A stretch of 64,000 nt of DNA from Pseudomonas lundensis (GTDB lineage Bacteria > Pseudomonadota > Gammaproteobacteria > Pseudomonadales > Pseudomonadaceae), in contig NZ_NQKI01000023.1 of assembly GCF_002269125.1 (NCBI RefSeq), positions 1-64,000 on the forward strand, in the 5' to 3' direction. Position numbers and translations under genes: made by a program. Every line of letters starts with the position of its first letter. The stretch's first letter is position 1. The notes below the pieces were generated by a model. The model did no database searches and had not been told where the DNA came from. It worked only from the letters and a program-made list of their open reading frames with translations. This document shows, piece by piece, positions 16,281 to 26,042 of the stretch.

Positions 16281-17468
16281 ATGCTCGCGCAACTGCCACC
16301 AGCTTTACAGAATCTTAAAATTCCACTTCGCCTGAAACTATGGGATGGTCTCGAATTTGATTTGGGCCCGGCTCCCAGCGTAACGATTGTGGTCAAGGAC
16401 CCGACCATCGTTTCAGAAATCACACATCCTACGCTCGACTTGTTAGGCAGCGCTTTTGTAGAAGGACGCCTGGAGTTGGCTGAGGGCTCCATCAGTGAAG
16501 TCATTCGCGTGTGCGACGAGCTCAGCCAGGCGCTATTGGTTGAGGATGATGACACCACGCCCGCACGTCATTACCACGACAAGGCCACAGATGCCGAATC
16601 GATCTCCTATCACTACGATGTTTCCAACGCGTTTTACCAGCTCTGGCTGGATCGAGAAATGGTGTATTCCTGTGGCTATTTTGAGACGGGCGAAGAAAGT
16701 CTGGAGGAGGCGCAGCAGGCCAAGTTTCGTCACTTGTGCCGTAAATTGCGACTCAAGCCAGGTGAGTACCTGTTGGACGTCGGGTGTGGTTGGGGCGGGC
16801 TTGCGCGCTTCGCGGCACGCGAATTCGGGGTCAAAGTGTTCGGTATCACCTTGAGCAAGGAGCAACTTGCCCTGGCTAAAGAGCGCGTTAAGGCTGAAGG
16901 TTTGCAAGATAAGGTCGACCTGCAACTGTTGGATTATCGTGATCTGCCTCAGGACGGCCGTTTCGACAAGATTGTCAGCGTGGGCATGTTTGAACACGTC
17001 GGGCATGCCAATCTGCGCGAGTACTGCCATATTCTGTTCAATGCCGTGCGTGAGGGTGGCCTGGTAATGAACCACGGTATCACCGCCAAGCACACCGATG
17101 GTCGTCAGGTCGGACGCGGGGCAGGCGAGTTTATTGAGCGTTATGTGTTCCCCAATGGTGAGTTGCCGCACTTATCTATGATCACCGCGCAGATCAGTGA
17201 GGCCGGGCTGGAAGTGGTCGATGTCGAGAGCTTGCGCCTGCATTACGCGCGCACGCTTGAGCATTGGAGTCAGCGCCTGGAGCAGAACCTCGATGCAGCG
17301 GCCAAGGAAGTACCTGAACAGATTTTGCGTATTTGGCGACTCTACCTGGCAGGTTGTGCCTATGCATTTGCACGTGGCTGGATCAACATCCATCAGATTC
17401 TGGCGACTAAACCCTATGCCGATGGATCGATCGAATTGCCTGCGACGCGTGCAGATATCTATCGCTGA
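16281..17468 (+). CDS. cfa: Cyclopropane-fatty-acyl-phospholipid synthase
   Basis: 395 aa, with GGGAGG ahead of ATG 16281. The enzyme transfers a methylene group from S-adenosylmethionine to unsaturated chains of membrane phospholipids. The N-terminal lipid-binding region is followed by YHYDVSNAFYQLWLDREMVY, YSCGYFETGEESLEEAQQAK and the SAM-binding LLDVGCGWGGLARFAAREFG (about residues 165-185). The later NHGIT and FPNGELP motifs are typical of CFA synthases. Pseudomonas cfa genes are commonly RpoS-dependent and raised in stationary phase; no promoter was assigned. It converges with the cls gene over a shared terminator. Confidence 0.95.
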   Translation: MLAQLPPALQNLKIPLRLKLWDGLEFDLGPAPSVTIVVKDPTIVSEITHPTLDLLGSAFVEGRLELAEGSISEVIRVCDELSQALLVEDDDTTPARHYHDKATDAESISYHYDVSNAFYQLWLDREMVYSCGYFETGEESLEEAQQAKFRHLCRKLRLKPGEYLLDVGCGWGGLARFAAREFGVKVFGITLSKEQLALAKERVKAEGLQDKVDLQLLDYRDLPQDGRFDKIVSVGMFEHVGHANLREYCHILFNAVREGGLVMNHGITAKHTDGRQVGRGAGEFIERYVFPNGELPHLSMITAQISEAGLEVVDVESLRLHYARTLEHWSQRLEQNLDAAAKEVPEQILRIWRLYLAGCAYAFARGWINIHQILATKPYADGSIELPATRADIYR

Positions 17469-17494
17469 GCGTCTATGCCCTGAGATCTATTGAA

Positions 17495-17526
17495 AGCCGT
17501 GTCACTGAGTGACACGGCTTTTTTTA
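17495..17526. terminator. Terminator between cfa and cls
   Basis: AGCCGTGTCAC (17495-17505) and GTGACACGGCT (17509-17519) form an 11-bp perfect stem with a three-base loop, followed by a T-run to 17526 on the plus strand. It ends cfa; the T-run overlaps the end of the convergent cls gene. Confidence 0.9.
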
Positions 17527-18963
17527 TAGAACGGGCGAAACCAGTCTGGCAATGCGCATGCCCAGTTGCTGTAAATGGTGAGTACTTTTGATGTCGTCTT
17601 CAGTGATTTCCCGAGCCAATGCAAAGTCGTCATGCAGCATGTGTTCGACTTCTCTAGCAAAGGTTTCATCGACCGTCAGTAACATTACTTCAAAGTTAAG
17701 GCGGAACGAGCGGTTATCCATATTGGCGCTGCCGATGGCACTGATTTCGTTGTCGACCAACACGACCTTTTGATGAACGAACCCTGGCTGATAACGGAAT
17801 ATTTTCACCCCTGCTCGAACAGCTTCGAAGGCATAGAGACTTGAAGCGGCGTACACAATTTTGTGGTCCGGGCGCGAGGGAATCAGAATCCGTACATCGA
17901 CCCCACGCAACACGGCGAGTCGAAGTGCCGAAAAAACAGCTTCATCCGGCACGAAGTAGGGCGTCGTAATCCATACGCGTTCATTAGCAGCATGAATGGC
18001 TTCGACGAAAAACAGGGAGCAGGTTTCGTAGGCGTCGGCAGGACCACTGGCCAAGAACTGACACAGCACGCCTCCGTCAGGGTAGGTCTGTGGCAAGATC
18101 AGCGGCGGCAATTTACGTGCAGCCCAGAACCAGTCTTCTGCAAATGACTCTTGCAAGCAGGCTACTACCGGGCCAGTCACTTCGACGTGAGTATCGCGCC
18201 ACGGCGACAAGGGAGGCTTCGCACCCAGGTATTCATCCCCGACGTTGTGACCGCCCACAAAACCGATGACGCCATCGACCACAACCACTTTTCGGTGGTT
18301 GCGAAAGTTAACCTGGAAGCGACTGATCCAGCCACCTCGTGTGGCAAACGCTTTTGCCTGAACACCACCTGCGCGCAGGGTTTCACCATAACTGCCGGGC
18401 AAGGAGTGGCTGCCGATACTGTCGTATAACAAATACACCTGCACGCCTTGCGCGGCTTTTTTCAGCAACAAGGCGTGCAGTTTCTTACCCAGCTCATCGT
18501 CATGGACGATAAAAAACTGTACCAGCACCACCTCTTTGGCCGCTTCAATGGCTGCAAAAATGGCATCGAACGTGGCGGCTCCATTGATGAGTAATCGAAC
18601 CTGATTGTTGGCCAGGCAAGGCATGCGGCCTAACTTTGGCATTGCCCGAAGCGAGGCATAGGCTTTTGAATTGCGTGCTGCCAGCGCTTCTTCTACCCAA
18701 GGCCTCCAGTCCAGATTGGCAATGGCTTCACGCATTTCCTGGTTGGCCTGTCGACGCGCTTTGATGTAATCGTCGAACGTACTGCGTCCAAAAATCAAAT
18801 AAGGAATGAGGGTGAAGTAGGGGATGAAGAACAACGACATGGCCCAGGCAATTGCACCTTGCGCAGTTCTCACCGTTAATACCGCATGCACGGCGGCAAT
18901 CAAACCCAGGGTGTGGATCAATAAAATCAGATAACCAAAAACGTGCGGGCCGAGATAATCCAT
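17524..18963 (-). CDS. cls: Cardiolipin synthase
   Basis: 479 aa. Two hydrophobic N-terminal segments ([39 protein letters not shown]) anchor it in the inner membrane. It has two phospholipase D HKD motifs: [10 protein letters not shown] at about residues 225-234 and HQKVVLVDN at about 398-406, each followed by a G-S/G-x-N block ([19 protein letters not shown]). It joins two phosphatidylglycerol molecules to give cardiolipin and glycerol. The length fits ClsA. AGGAG and AAGGA lie shortly before ATG 18963. Confidence 0.95.
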   Translation of the reverse strand: MDYLGPHVFGYLILLIHTLGLIAAVHAVLTVRTAQGAIAWAMSLFFIPYFTLIPYLIFGRSTFDDYIKARRQANQEMREAIANLDWRPWVEEALAARNSKAYASLRAMPKLGRMPCLANNQVRLLINGAATFDAIFAAIEAAKEVVLVQFFIVHDDELGKKLHALLLKKAAQGVQVYLLYDSIGSHSLPGSYGETLRAGGVQAKAFATRGGWISRFQVNFRNHRKVVVVDGVIGFVGGHNVGDEYLGAKPPLSPWRDTHVEVTGPVVACLQESFAEDWFWAARKLPPLILPQTYPDGGVLCQFLASGPADAYETCSLFFVEAIHAANERVWITTPYFVPDEAVFSALRLAVLRGVDVRILIPSRPDHKIVYAASSLYAFEAVRAGVKIFRYQPGFVHQKVVLVDNEISAIGSANMDNRSFRLNFEVMLLTVDETFAREVEHMLHDDFALAREITEDDIKSTHHLQQLGMRIARLVSPVL

Positions 18964-19100
18964 GCGTATCCTTGCTCCTCAATGTTTAACGCCAAGTACA
19001 TAAAAGACCACGTTCTGGGATGAACGTCCCTATTTGTTTGCTGATGCAACACCCGCTGCTTTGTAACCGCTAACACTGACTTATCAAAAGGAGCTGCTTG

Positions 19101-19622
19101 ATGAATGTTCGTTTGCTTGGGCTTTTCATGGCCTTTGGTTTCTCGATCCCTGTGGTGGCTCAAGCCCAAATGCTGCAACCCGGTCTTTGGGAATTGACGT
19201 CGAGCAATATGCAGGTGGACGGCAATCAACTTCCCGATTTTCAAATGATGGTGGGACAAATCAAAACCATGCTAACTCCTGTGCAATTGGCTCAACTGGA
19301 GAAGCAAGGTATCAACATCGGCGGGAAAGGTGTTCGCGTATGCCTGACCCCTCAACAAGTGAAATCCGATTCCATCCCGCTGACTGATCCTCAGTCTGGA
19401 TGTAAGCAGCAGATCACTGAGCGTAGTGGAAATCAGTGGAAGTTTCGCTTTAGTTGTCCAAAAGCTCAGGGGGCCGGGACGGCGACATTTGCGAGTGACC
19501 GTGAGTTCACGACCCATGTCACGGGCACCTTCAATGCGACGGGGCTTAAGCAAACGGGCAGTATGGATTCCGAGGCAGTATGGCTGGGTACTGATTGCGG
19601 AGCAGTAAAGCCTCGCGCTTAA
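19101..19622 (+). CDS. Periplasmic DUF3617 protein
   Basis: 173 aa from ATG 19101 with AAGGAG ten bases before; the preceding TTG is less likely. A signal peptide (MNVRLLGLFMAFGFSIPVVA, cleavage after AQA) leads into PGLWELTSSNMQVDG, the opening typical of DUF3617, and conserved cysteines follow (VCLTPQQV, SGCKQQ, FSCPKA, GTDCG). Such proteins are small exported proteins of unknown role in proteobacteria. It stands alone and converges with folE2 across a G+C-rich hairpin. Confidence 0.85.
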   Translation: MNVRLLGLFMAFGFSIPVVAQAQMLQPGLWELTSSNMQVDGNQLPDFQMMVGQIKTMLTPVQLAQLEKQGINIGGKGVRVCLTPQQVKSDSIPLTDPQSGCKQQITERSGNQWKFRFSCPKAQGAGTATFASDREFTTHVTGTFNATGLKQTGSMDSEAVWLGTDCGAVKPRA

Positions 19623-19632
19623 ACGTATAGGC

Positions 19633-19656
19633 CGCGCGCTGGACCGTCAGCGCGCG
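19633..19656. terminator. Hairpin between convergent DUF3617 and folE2 genes
   Basis: CGCGCGCTG (19633-19641) pairs with CAGCGCGCG (19648-19656). There is no T-run, so it is a weak intrinsic terminator at best, but its place between converging stops suggests that role. Confidence 0.5.
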
Positions 19657-19663
19657 CCCCGCA

Positions 19664-20566
19664 CTACACTGTTTGGCAAAGCCAATTCCAACGGCTCTGC
19701 GCTACAGCATCATGGCTGTGCAAACTCTCTGCATGCACCACCTTCAGATTGAAACCTTTCACCGTTGATGTGGACTTCAGTGCGACATGCAACCGACGCA
19801 CCGCATCCTCGCAAAACATTAAATTCTGTCCATTGGCTAACGCGAAGGCTTGTTCATCCTCGCGTTTAACCGCAGTTTGAACTGCAGTGCCGAGCGCCTC
19901 CTCTGCCTTATCAATGACATGTTCGATAGGGAAATCGACCACTTCCTCGCTGAGGTTCAATTGCAGGTGGGCTGTACTTCTCTGGCTATGTGGGGTGGCC
20001 ACGATCCCTTGCGTGCTTCCCAGCCAATCTAAAATCTCTGCGTGCAGAAGTGTTTTGTTAGCAAAGTCATCAATAAATTTATGTTGAATGAGTTGTCGCG
20101 CCAATGCAGCCGAGCAAGGGCACGTTGATGAGTATTTCACGTCGACGTTTAGTTCCACGTGGAACATTCCGTTTTTCAAAGATGACTTGATGGTTACGGG
20201 GTAGCTTTTCCACCCACTGAGCGGGCTGACCAATGCTGGGCGATTAAACAGCATCTGAGTGTGGATATTCAGGTAAGCACAAATCGATAAGTCGTCATGC
20301 GTGTCTATAAAGCGCTGCAAAATTTTCTTCAAAAGTAACGGGTTCAGGGGCTGCGAATCCAAAACTTTGAGCGCTAAAAATAAGCGTGACATGTGGATGC
20401 CGCGCACTTCGCCATCCTCAAGGCTGACCCCAGCATCAGCTATTGCAGTTAATCGTTGCCCGTCAATGAGAATGGGCAACGCAATCCCACACATCCCAAC
20501 CCAGTCCAGCGGAATGTTTTGAGATGCATTTTGTGAAGCAACGTCAGGCAAGGAGTGTGAGGTCAT
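19664..20566 (-). CDS. folE2: GTP cyclohydrolase I, FolE2 type
   Basis: 300 aa from ATG 20566; a further ATG at 20602 is open but would give an atypical N-terminus and sit very close to the Zur box. FolE2 makes 7,8-dihydroneopterin triphosphate from GTP in folate and queuosine synthesis. Unlike FolE it can use metals other than zinc. SLDWVGM-like PLDWVGMCGIALPI at the N-terminus and STCPCSAALARQ, with the catalytic/metal cysteine, identify the family. It is divergent from a COG0523 operon over a candidate Zur operator. FolE2 is a well-known zinc-starvation backup enzyme, so repression by Zur is expected. No gene for ordinary FolE is in the window. Confidence 0.93.
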   Translation of the reverse strand: MTSHSLPDVASQNASQNIPLDWVGMCGIALPILIDGQRLTAIADAGVSLEDGEVRGIHMSRLFLALKVLDSQPLNPLLLKKILQRFIDTHDDLSICAYLNIHTQMLFNRPALVSPLSGWKSYPVTIKSSLKNGMFHVELNVDVKYSSTCPCSAALARQLIQHKFIDDFANKTLLHAEILDWLGSTQGIVATPHSQRSTAHLQLNLSEEVVDFPIEHVIDKAEEALGTAVQTAVKREDEQAFALANGQNLMFCEDAVRRLHVALKSTSTVKGFNLKVVHAESLHSHDAVAQSRWNWLCQTV

Positions 20567-20624
20567 AAGGCTACCCGTGTAGGAAAGGTCGTTGTGATAC
20601 ATAGTAACAATTCATGGTATGTAT

Positions 20625-20639
20625 TGTTATAGTGTAACG
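20625..20639. promoter_or_regulatory. Candidate Zur box between folE2 and the COG0523 operon
   Basis: TGTTATAGTGTAACG is a near-palindrome similar to the gammaproteobacterial Zur consensus (GTTATANNATAAC type). It sits 59 bp before the folE2 start and 69 bp before the COG0523 start, where one operator could repress both directions. Position and gene content support it; binding is inference. Confidence 0.65.
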
Positions 20640-20707
20640 ACTTGAGCGATTTTGCCGTGCGCTCTCCACGCGGGCGTTTGACCTGCTCACCCTGATGAGG
20701 AACTCCC

Positions 20708-21916
20708 ATGCCCAACCGTCTTCCCGTAACAGTGTTGTCAGGTTTTCTGGGTGCAGGAAAAAGCACCCTGTTGAATCATATCTTGCGCAATCGCGACGAT
20801 CTGCGCGTGGCAGTCATCGTCAATGACATGAGTGAAATCAATATTGATGGGGCCGAGGTTCAGCGCGATGTGACGCTGAACCGTGCTGAAGAAAAATTGG
20901 TTGAAATGAGCAATGGATGTATCTGCTGCACCTTGCGGGAAGACCTGTTGGAGGAGGTCAGCAAACTGGCTCAGGAAGGCCGTTTTGATTATTTATTGAT
21001 CGAGTCTACTGGCATCTCAGAGCCCTTGCCCGTCGCAGAAACGTTCACCTTTCGGGATGACGCGGGTCAAAGCCTGGCTGATATTGCACGGCTGGATACC
21101 TTGGTGACGGTCGTGGATGGGCTTAACTTTCTGCGCGACTATCAGGCCGCCGAGCAGTTGGCGTCTCGTGGTGAAACCCTGGGAGAAGAAGACGAGCGAT
21201 CCATCACGGACTTGCTGATCGAACAGGTCGAATTTGCGAACGTCATTTTGATCAGCAAGATTGATCTCATCAGCCGGGCCGAACGCGAAGAACTAAAGGC
21301 CATTCTTCAGCGACTCAACGCAGAAGCAGAAATTCTCCCAATGGTTATGGGAGAAATTGCGCTGAAAAAAATTCTCGACACCCGTCGCTTCGACTTTGAC
21401 CGTGCCGCCCAGGCACCGGGTTGGTTAAAAGAAATGCGCGGGGAACATGTGCCTGAAACCCAGGAATACGGTATCGCCTCAACGGCCTATCGTGCGTTCA
21501 GGCCTTTTCACCCTGAGCGTTTTTTTAACTTTATCGACCGCCCGTGGACCAACGGTAAATTGCTTCGCTCCAAGGGTTTTTTCTGGCTAGCGAGCAAGTA
21601 TCAGGAGGCCGGTAGCTGGTCTCAGGCAGGCGGTCTGATGCGCTATGGATACGCGGGCCGCTGGTGGCGCTTTGTACCCAAAGATCAATGGCCAGAAGAC
21701 GCAGAAACCCGAGCCGAAATCCTTAAGAAGTGGCGACCTGAGACAGCAGATTGTCGTCAGGAGTTGGTGTTTATCGGCCAGCACATCGACTTCAACGCAC
21801 TCACCGCCGAACTTGATGCCTGCTTGCTGACCGATGCTGAAATCGCGATGGGTCCTGATGCGTGGCAACGGCTGAGCGATCCCTTTGGCGACTGGTACAG
21901 CGAGGTGGCCGCGTAA
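20708..21916 (+). CDS. zigA: COG0523 zinc metallochaperone GTPase (ZigA-like)
   Basis: 402 aa. G3E-family GTPase with Walker [16 protein letters not shown] (about residues 12-26), the metal-binding CXCC motif in [16 protein letters not shown] (about 75), and a G4-like SKID (about 183). A CobW C-terminal domain follows ([17 protein letters not shown]-like [13 protein letters not shown]). The family delivers zinc to client enzymes using GTP. Here it heads an operon with DUF1826 and another COG0523 gene, divergent from folE2 across the Zur box, which points to zinc starvation. The symbol follows the Acinetobacter/Pseudomonas naming and is inferred from context. Confidence 0.9.
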   Translation: MPNRLPVTVLSGFLGAGKSTLLNHILRNRDDLRVAVIVNDMSEINIDGAEVQRDVTLNRAEEKLVEMSNGCICCTLREDLLEEVSKLAQEGRFDYLLIESTGISEPLPVAETFTFRDDAGQSLADIARLDTLVTVVDGLNFLRDYQAAEQLASRGETLGEEDERSITDLLIEQVEFANVILISKIDLISRAEREELKAILQRLNAEAEILPMVMGEIALKKILDTRRFDFDRAAQAPGWLKEMRGEHVPETQEYGIASTAYRAFRPFHPERFFNFIDRPWTNGKLLRSKGFFWLASKYQEAGSWSQAGGLMRYGYAGRWWRFVPKDQWPEDAETRAEILKKWRPETADCRQELVFIGQHIDFNALTAELDACLLTDAEIAMGPDAWQRLSDPFGDWYSEVAA

Positions 21917-22554
21917 TGAATACTGCCCCACGCCTTATTCGGCATGCACAGGGAACAGCCCCGGATGTGTTGACGCGTATCCATGAGGAGAGCGTGAACA
22001 TGGCCGTTTGGCAGCGCGTACTGCCGGTTCATATCGCAGATTTCTGTGCGCTGTTGTTATCGTCCGGTGACCCCTTGGCGCACGCCCTGAGCCTTGAATT
22101 ACCCGATGAAAATACGTCGCCCAATCTGCAAGGGCTTGCGCAGCGATTCAGCGACCTGGAAGGCTATACAGGCTTCATTGCTGATGTTGGCTGGTTAGTC
22201 AGTGCCTATGCGTGCCTGCTAGGCGTCAAGCGCGTTGGATTGCGTCTCAGAGCCTTAGATAACGCCATGTGTCCACGCTTTCATGTAGATCATGTGCCCG
22301 CACGGCTGGTGACGACGTATTCAGGGCCTGGCAGCGAATGGCTTGAAGAAGGCGTGATGGCTCGTCAGCATTTAGGCAATGATCAGGTTGAGGCCCCCGA
22401 CAGAACGTTGATTCAGCAGATAAAAGCGGGAGACGTTGCGCTGCTTAAAGGCGAGAAGTGGCCGGGCAATCAGGGCGCCGGTTTGATCCATCGTTCACCG
22501 GCGTTGAAATCCGGGGAGCGGCGGCTGATTTTGACCCTCGACTGGCTCGCCTGA
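21916..22554 (+). CDS. DUF1826 protein of the zinc-starvation operon
   Basis: 212 aa from ATG 21916, which overlaps the upstream stop by one base (TAATG), so translation is coupled. The frame extends back to 21862, inside zigA, but the overlap start is preferred. Residues such as FHVDHVPARLVTTYSGPGSE and VALLKGEKWPGNQGAGLIHR show a conserved histidine/aspartate pattern. DUF1826 proteins are repeatedly found beside COG0523 genes in Zur regulons; the molecular function is not known. The FHVDHVPARL-like histidines recall iron/2-oxoglutarate oxygenases, but that is speculation. Confidence 0.85.
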   Translation: MNTAPRLIRHAQGTAPDVLTRIHEESVNMAVWQRVLPVHIADFCALLLSSGDPLAHALSLELPDENTSPNLQGLAQRFSDLEGYTGFIADVGWLVSAYACLLGVKRVGLRLRALDNAMCPRFHVDHVPARLVTTYSGPGSEWLEEGVMARQHLGNDQVEAPDRTLIQQIKAGDVALLKGEKWPGNQGAGLIHRSPALKSGERRLILTLDWLA

Positions 22555-22591
22555 GGCATATTGCAGCCTTCGATTCCTACAGAAGCGGGCG

Positions 22592-23560
22592 ATGATGTTG
22601 CACAACATTCCTACTCATGTAATCGCCGGGCCGCTCGGTGCAGGTAAAACCAGCCTGATTCAGCACCTGATGGCGCAGAAACCTGCACACGAGCGGTGGG
22701 CGATTTTAGTGAATGAATTCGGCCAAATCGGCCTCGATGCGGCGTTGATGAGTCCGGCAGATGATCAGGTTGCTATCGCCGAGGTTGCAGGTGGTTGCGT
22801 GTGCTGTGTGAACGGCGCGCCTTTTCAAATTGGCTTGAGCCGCCTTTTGCGTAAGGTAAAACCGCACCGCCTGTTCATCGAACCTTCTGGACTGGGCCAT
22901 CCCGCACGCATAGTCGAGCAGTTAAGCGTTACTCCCTGGCTGGGTGTTTTAGCGCTACAGCCGTGCGTAATGGTCCTGGATACAGAAGCCCTCGCTCAGG
23001 GAAAACCTTTGCCCGATAGCCAGCGTGAAGCCCTGAAAATGGCCGGTTTATTGGTCATGAATAAATCTAATAGTGTCGAAATAACGCAACGTGAGCAGAT
23101 TGCATCATGCCTGCCAAAGTGCCCTCTTTTATGGACGGAGCAGGGCTACATCCCGCTAAATACGCTGCCTGTAGCCACTATGAGTGATATTCATGCTGTG
23201 GATAACTCGTTGATTTATAAGGATTTTAATTCGATTGTCGACATTTTATCCGGCCCTGAGACGCCCATTATTTTGTTCAGCCAGCAGCCGGAAGGGTGGA
23301 GTGCAGGATGGAAATGGCACCCCGCGCGTCAATTTGATCTGCAAGCGTTGAGCCGATGGCTTCAAACCCTGAATTGGCAGCGCGCAAAGCTGGTTGTCCA
23401 TGGGGTGAGCGGCTGGGTTTCATCGAATTCGCTGGAAAACAGGCTCGAACCTTGGAAAAACAGTGAATGGCGTAAAGATTCACGCGTTGAACTGATCTTC
23501 GATGCCCCGCAGGACATGAATGCCCTCAAAGAAGGTCTCCTGAGTTGCCTTTCAAACTGA
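22592..23560 (+). CDS. Second COG0523 GTPase (CobW-like)
   Basis: 322 aa, 37 bp after the DUF1826 gene. Walker A GPLGAGKTSLIQHLM and CVCC in AEVAGGCVCCVNGAPFQI mark a COG0523 metallochaperone; the later guanine motif is NKSN in place of the usual NKxD. It is shorter than ZigA and has a divergent C-terminus (VVHGVSGWVSSNSLENRLEP). With two members in one operon, the clients may differ. Regulation is probably shared from the Zur box at 20625. The start could also be the ATG at 22595. Confidence 0.85.
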   Translation: MMLHNIPTHVIAGPLGAGKTSLIQHLMAQKPAHERWAILVNEFGQIGLDAALMSPADDQVAIAEVAGGCVCCVNGAPFQIGLSRLLRKVKPHRLFIEPSGLGHPARIVEQLSVTPWLGVLALQPCVMVLDTEALAQGKPLPDSQREALKMAGLLVMNKSNSVEITQREQIASCLPKCPLLWTEQGYIPLNTLPVATMSDIHAVDNSLIYKDFNSIVDILSGPETPIILFSQQPEGWSAGWKWHPARQFDLQALSRWLQTLNWQRAKLVVHGVSGWVSSNSLENRLEPWKNSEWRKDSRVELIFDAPQDMNALKEGLLSCLSN

Positions 23561-23701
23561 GTTCAGCAGGCAATTAGGCCAATTTGCACTGGTAAAGTTG
23601 TCCTACAATTTGTGCGGGGAGCAACGGTTTAACGTCAAAATATCCACTGGAAGGTATCTATTTCGGGGCTTTCATGGGTTTTAATGTGTTTTTTGGAAAA
23701 G

Positions 23702-23710
23702 TTATCCACA
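23702..23710 (+). other. Single DnaA-box-like 9-mer
   Basis: TTATCCACA in the 220-bp gap between the second COG0523 gene and the DUF3301 gene. It is one isolated match with no further boxes or A+T-rich unwinding region nearby, so an origin is not suggested. The rest of the gap shows only short repeats and a probable hairpin at 23738-23775. Confidence 0.3.
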
Positions 23711-23779
23711 GGCCGCGGGGGCGTCTGGGTGAGTACTGCACGTTTCAGGAGACCATCAGCTAGCTTCTGAAACGCGGCA

Positions 23780-24187
23780 CTATTGGCGGGGTTTGGTGTG
23801 TTGCTCGCGCCATTGGCTCAGTTCGATGACTTGAGCGCTGGGGACATCGCGCTGTTCAGGCTCTGGGTCGGCCTTGAACGGGTAGGGGGCCAGTTCAATC
23901 TTGGCGCTGTGGGCGCCAAATTGAGTAATGGTGCCAGCATGACGCTGATCACCGGTGACGGTAAATTCAAAGTTATACACACGGGCCAATCGCCGGTTGC
24001 CTTTAGCGTCAGCGATGAAGCCGATTTTCTTCAGGGCGACGTTTTCATCGAGTAACTCGATATCGAGCTTGTTGCAGTGCTGTTTGACGCGCTCCAGCGC
24101 TCGCTCGCGCATGCCGTGGTTATGCCACAGCCAGGCAGCGCCTGTTGCCAACAACATCAGCACAAACATATTTCCAAGGGTCAGCAT
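23780..24187 (-). CDS. DUF3301 membrane-anchored protein
   Basis: 135 aa from ATG 24187; a GTG directly before it is also possible with GGAG upstream. One N-terminal transmembrane helix (MFVLMLLATGAAWLWHNHGM) is followed by a soluble domain with the family phrase CNKLDIELLDENVALKKIGF and LARVYNFEFTVTGDQRHAG. DUF3301 proteins of Pseudomonas are conserved but uncharacterised. It diverges from pdxY, and the two promoters share the 114-bp interval. Confidence 0.85.
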   Translation of the reverse strand: MLTLGNMFVLMLLATGAAWLWHNHGMRERALERVKQHCNKLDIELLDENVALKKIGFIADAKGNRRLARVYNFEFTVTGDQRHAGTITQFGAHSAKIELAPYPFKADPEPEQRDVPSAQVIELSQWREQHTKPRQ

Positions 24188-24301
24188 CACATGTGCTCCA
24201 ACAGAGTGGGCCCAGCTTAACTGCGTCTACAACCTGTCGTACAGGTTGCTTTTCGTCGCATACTGCGTGGCTTGAACCCCACACGCAGTCTGGAAACCGG
24301 C

Positions 24302-25174
24302 ATGAAACGTACGCCTCACCTACTCGCCATCCAATCCCACGTAGTTTTCGGCCATGCCGGCAACAGCGCGGCCGTTTTTCCCATGCAGCGCGTGGGCGTA
24401 AATGTATGGCCTTTGAACACGGTGCAGTTCTCAAACCACACTCAGTATGGCCAATGGGCTGGTGAAGTGTTGGCTCCGGAGCAAATTCCGGCACTGGTTG
24501 ACGGCATTGCCGCCATCGGTGAATTAGGCAACTGCGACGCCGTGTTATCCGGCTACCTGGGCAGCGCTGCACAAGGGCGAGCAATTCTCAGTGGGGTAGC
24601 GCGGATCAAGGCCGTTAACCCCAATGCGCTGTACTTGTGTGATCCGGTCATGGGCCACCCGGAGAAAGGCTGCATCGTGCCGCACGAAGTCAGTGATTTT
24701 CTGTTGAATGAAGCGGCCGCCGTGGCCGACTTCCTGTGCCCTAACCAGTTGGAGCTGGACAGCTTCTGTGGTCGCCACCCGCAGTCGCTGTTCGATTGCC
24801 TGGCGATGGCGCGCAGCTTGTTGGCACGCGGCCCCAAGGCAGTTCTGGTTAAGCACCTGTCATACCCGGGCAAGCCTGAAGAAAGTTTTGAGATGCTGCT
24901 GGTAACGAATGAAGGTAATTGGCACCTGCGCCGGCCGTTACTGGCGTTTCCCCGTCAGCCCGTCGGTGTAGGCGATCTGACGTCCGGTTTGTTTCTGGCG
25001 CGGGTATTGCTGGGAGACAGCCTGGTTGCCGCGTTCGAATTTGCAGCCTCGGCCGTGCATGAAGTGCTGCTGGAAACCCAGGCCTGCACCAGCTACGAAC
25101 TGCAGCTGGTACGTGCCCAGGATCGCATTGCTCACCCGCGCGTGCGGTTTGAGGCGATGCCGATCCACCTGTAA
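24302..25174 (+). CDS. pdxY: Pyridoxal kinase
   Basis: 290 aa from ATG 24302 (an upstream ATG at 24272 gives extra residues without similarity). It phosphorylates pyridoxal to pyridoxal 5'-phosphate in vitamin B6 salvage. Ribokinase-fold motifs: [20 protein letters not shown] near the N-terminus, [18 protein letters not shown] in the middle, and [20 protein letters not shown] with the catalytic GxGD aspartate near residue 225. Length and motifs fit PdxY rather than PdxK. It is followed by a REP-type hairpin and converges with a thioesterase gene. Confidence 0.93.
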   Translation: MKRTPHLLAIQSHVVFGHAGNSAAVFPMQRVGVNVWPLNTVQFSNHTQYGQWAGEVLAPEQIPALVDGIAAIGELGNCDAVLSGYLGSAAQGRAILSGVARIKAVNPNALYLCDPVMGHPEKGCIVPHEVSDFLLNEAAAVADFLCPNQLELDSFCGRHPQSLFDCLAMARSLLARGPKAVLVKHLSYPGKPEESFEMLLVTNEGNWHLRRPLLAFPRQPVGVGDLTSGLFLARVLLGDSLVAAFEFAASAVHEVLLETQACTSYELQLVRAQDRIAHPRVRFEAMPIHL

Positions 25175-25240
25175 ACCCGGGTGCTGGCGATCTAACCCAC
25201 TCGATCATTCAAGATGACGAATAGCCTCAATCGCCGGCAC

Positions 25241-25262
25241 ACCTGCTCCTACAGGAGCAGGT
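25241..25262. repeat. REP-type hairpin between pdxY and the thioesterase
   Basis: ACCTGCTCCTA pairs perfectly with CAGGAGCAGGT across almost no loop. The CTCCTACAGGAG core is the common Pseudomonas repetitive extragenic palindrome motif. It lies between convergent gene ends and may also help transcription end. Confidence 0.65.
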
Positions 25263-25267
25263 AAGGT

Positions 25268-25753
25268 TTACAACGTTTCGTCTTTCAATTCCTGATAGCG
25301 TTTTTCCAGTTCCTGACGGATCTGGCGACGCTGTTTGCCCTGAATAAAGCGGCGTTTGTCTTCGCTGTTAACGGGCTGTAAAGGCGGTACAGCAGCCGGT
25401 TTACGATCGTCGTCCACAGCCACCATGGTGAAAAAACAGCTGTTGGTGTGACGGACTGAGCGTTCACGGATGTTTTCAGTGACGACCTTGATGCCCACTT
25501 CCATCGAGGTGGTGCCGGTGTAGTTGACCGAGGCCAGGAAGGTCACCAGCTCACCGACATGCACCGGCTCGCGAAAAATAACCTGGTCGACCGACAGGGT
25601 CACAACATAGCGCCCTGCATATCGGCTGGCGCATGCGTAGGCGACTTCGTCGAGGTACTTGAGCAGGGTTCCGCCGTGAACATTGCCAGAAAAATTGGCC
25701 ATGTCCGGGGTCATCAAGACCGTCATCGACAGTTGGGCGTTTCCGGGTTCCAT
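25268..25753 (-). CDS. Acyl-CoA thioesterase, hotdog fold
   Basis: 161 aa from ATG 25753. The frame runs further upstream to 26053, but those residues look unlike the family and contain basic low-quality sequence. The start MEPGNAQLSMTVLMTPDMAN is typical of Pseudomonas thioesterases. NFSGNVHGGTLLKYLDEVAY carries the hotdog helix motif with the catalytic aspartate, and the C-terminus is rich in charged residues (QGKQRRQIRQELEKRYQELK). The substrate is probably a medium or long acyl-CoA; no pathway can be inferred from the neighbours. Confidence 0.85.
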   Translation of the reverse strand: MEPGNAQLSMTVLMTPDMANFSGNVHGGTLLKYLDEVAYACASRYAGRYVVTLSVDQVIFREPVHVGELVTFLASVNYTGTTSMEVGIKVVTENIRERSVRHTNSCFFTMVAVDDDRKPAAVPPLQPVNSEDKRRFIQGKQRRQIRQELEKRYQELKDETL

Positions 25754-26042
25754 AGCAGCAGGCTCGCGGTAATGTTGCAGCAGTGAAAAAGGTATCTCTG
25801 TGGATACTTTTCGCGTTTTTGAAAGCTTCAACAACGGGACGCTGCCGCAGGGGCTGCCGTCACGCTCTGGCGCACATGTTTCCATATATTGCGCCGCCTT
25901 TCTGCGGTAAATCGCGGTGTTAACCTGCAAACACCCCTTTAGCGGGTATTTCCTACACTTCAAACGTCCGCCGCGCGCAGAGTGATTCTCTGTGTCTGTC
26001 GTTCTGTTGCCGGACAGCACACACACAAGGAGGCGACACGCC

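Noticed and set aside
23702..23710. Replication origin at the single DnaA box
   Set aside because: Only one 9-mer, no A+T-rich region and no dnaA, dnaN or gidA genes nearby.
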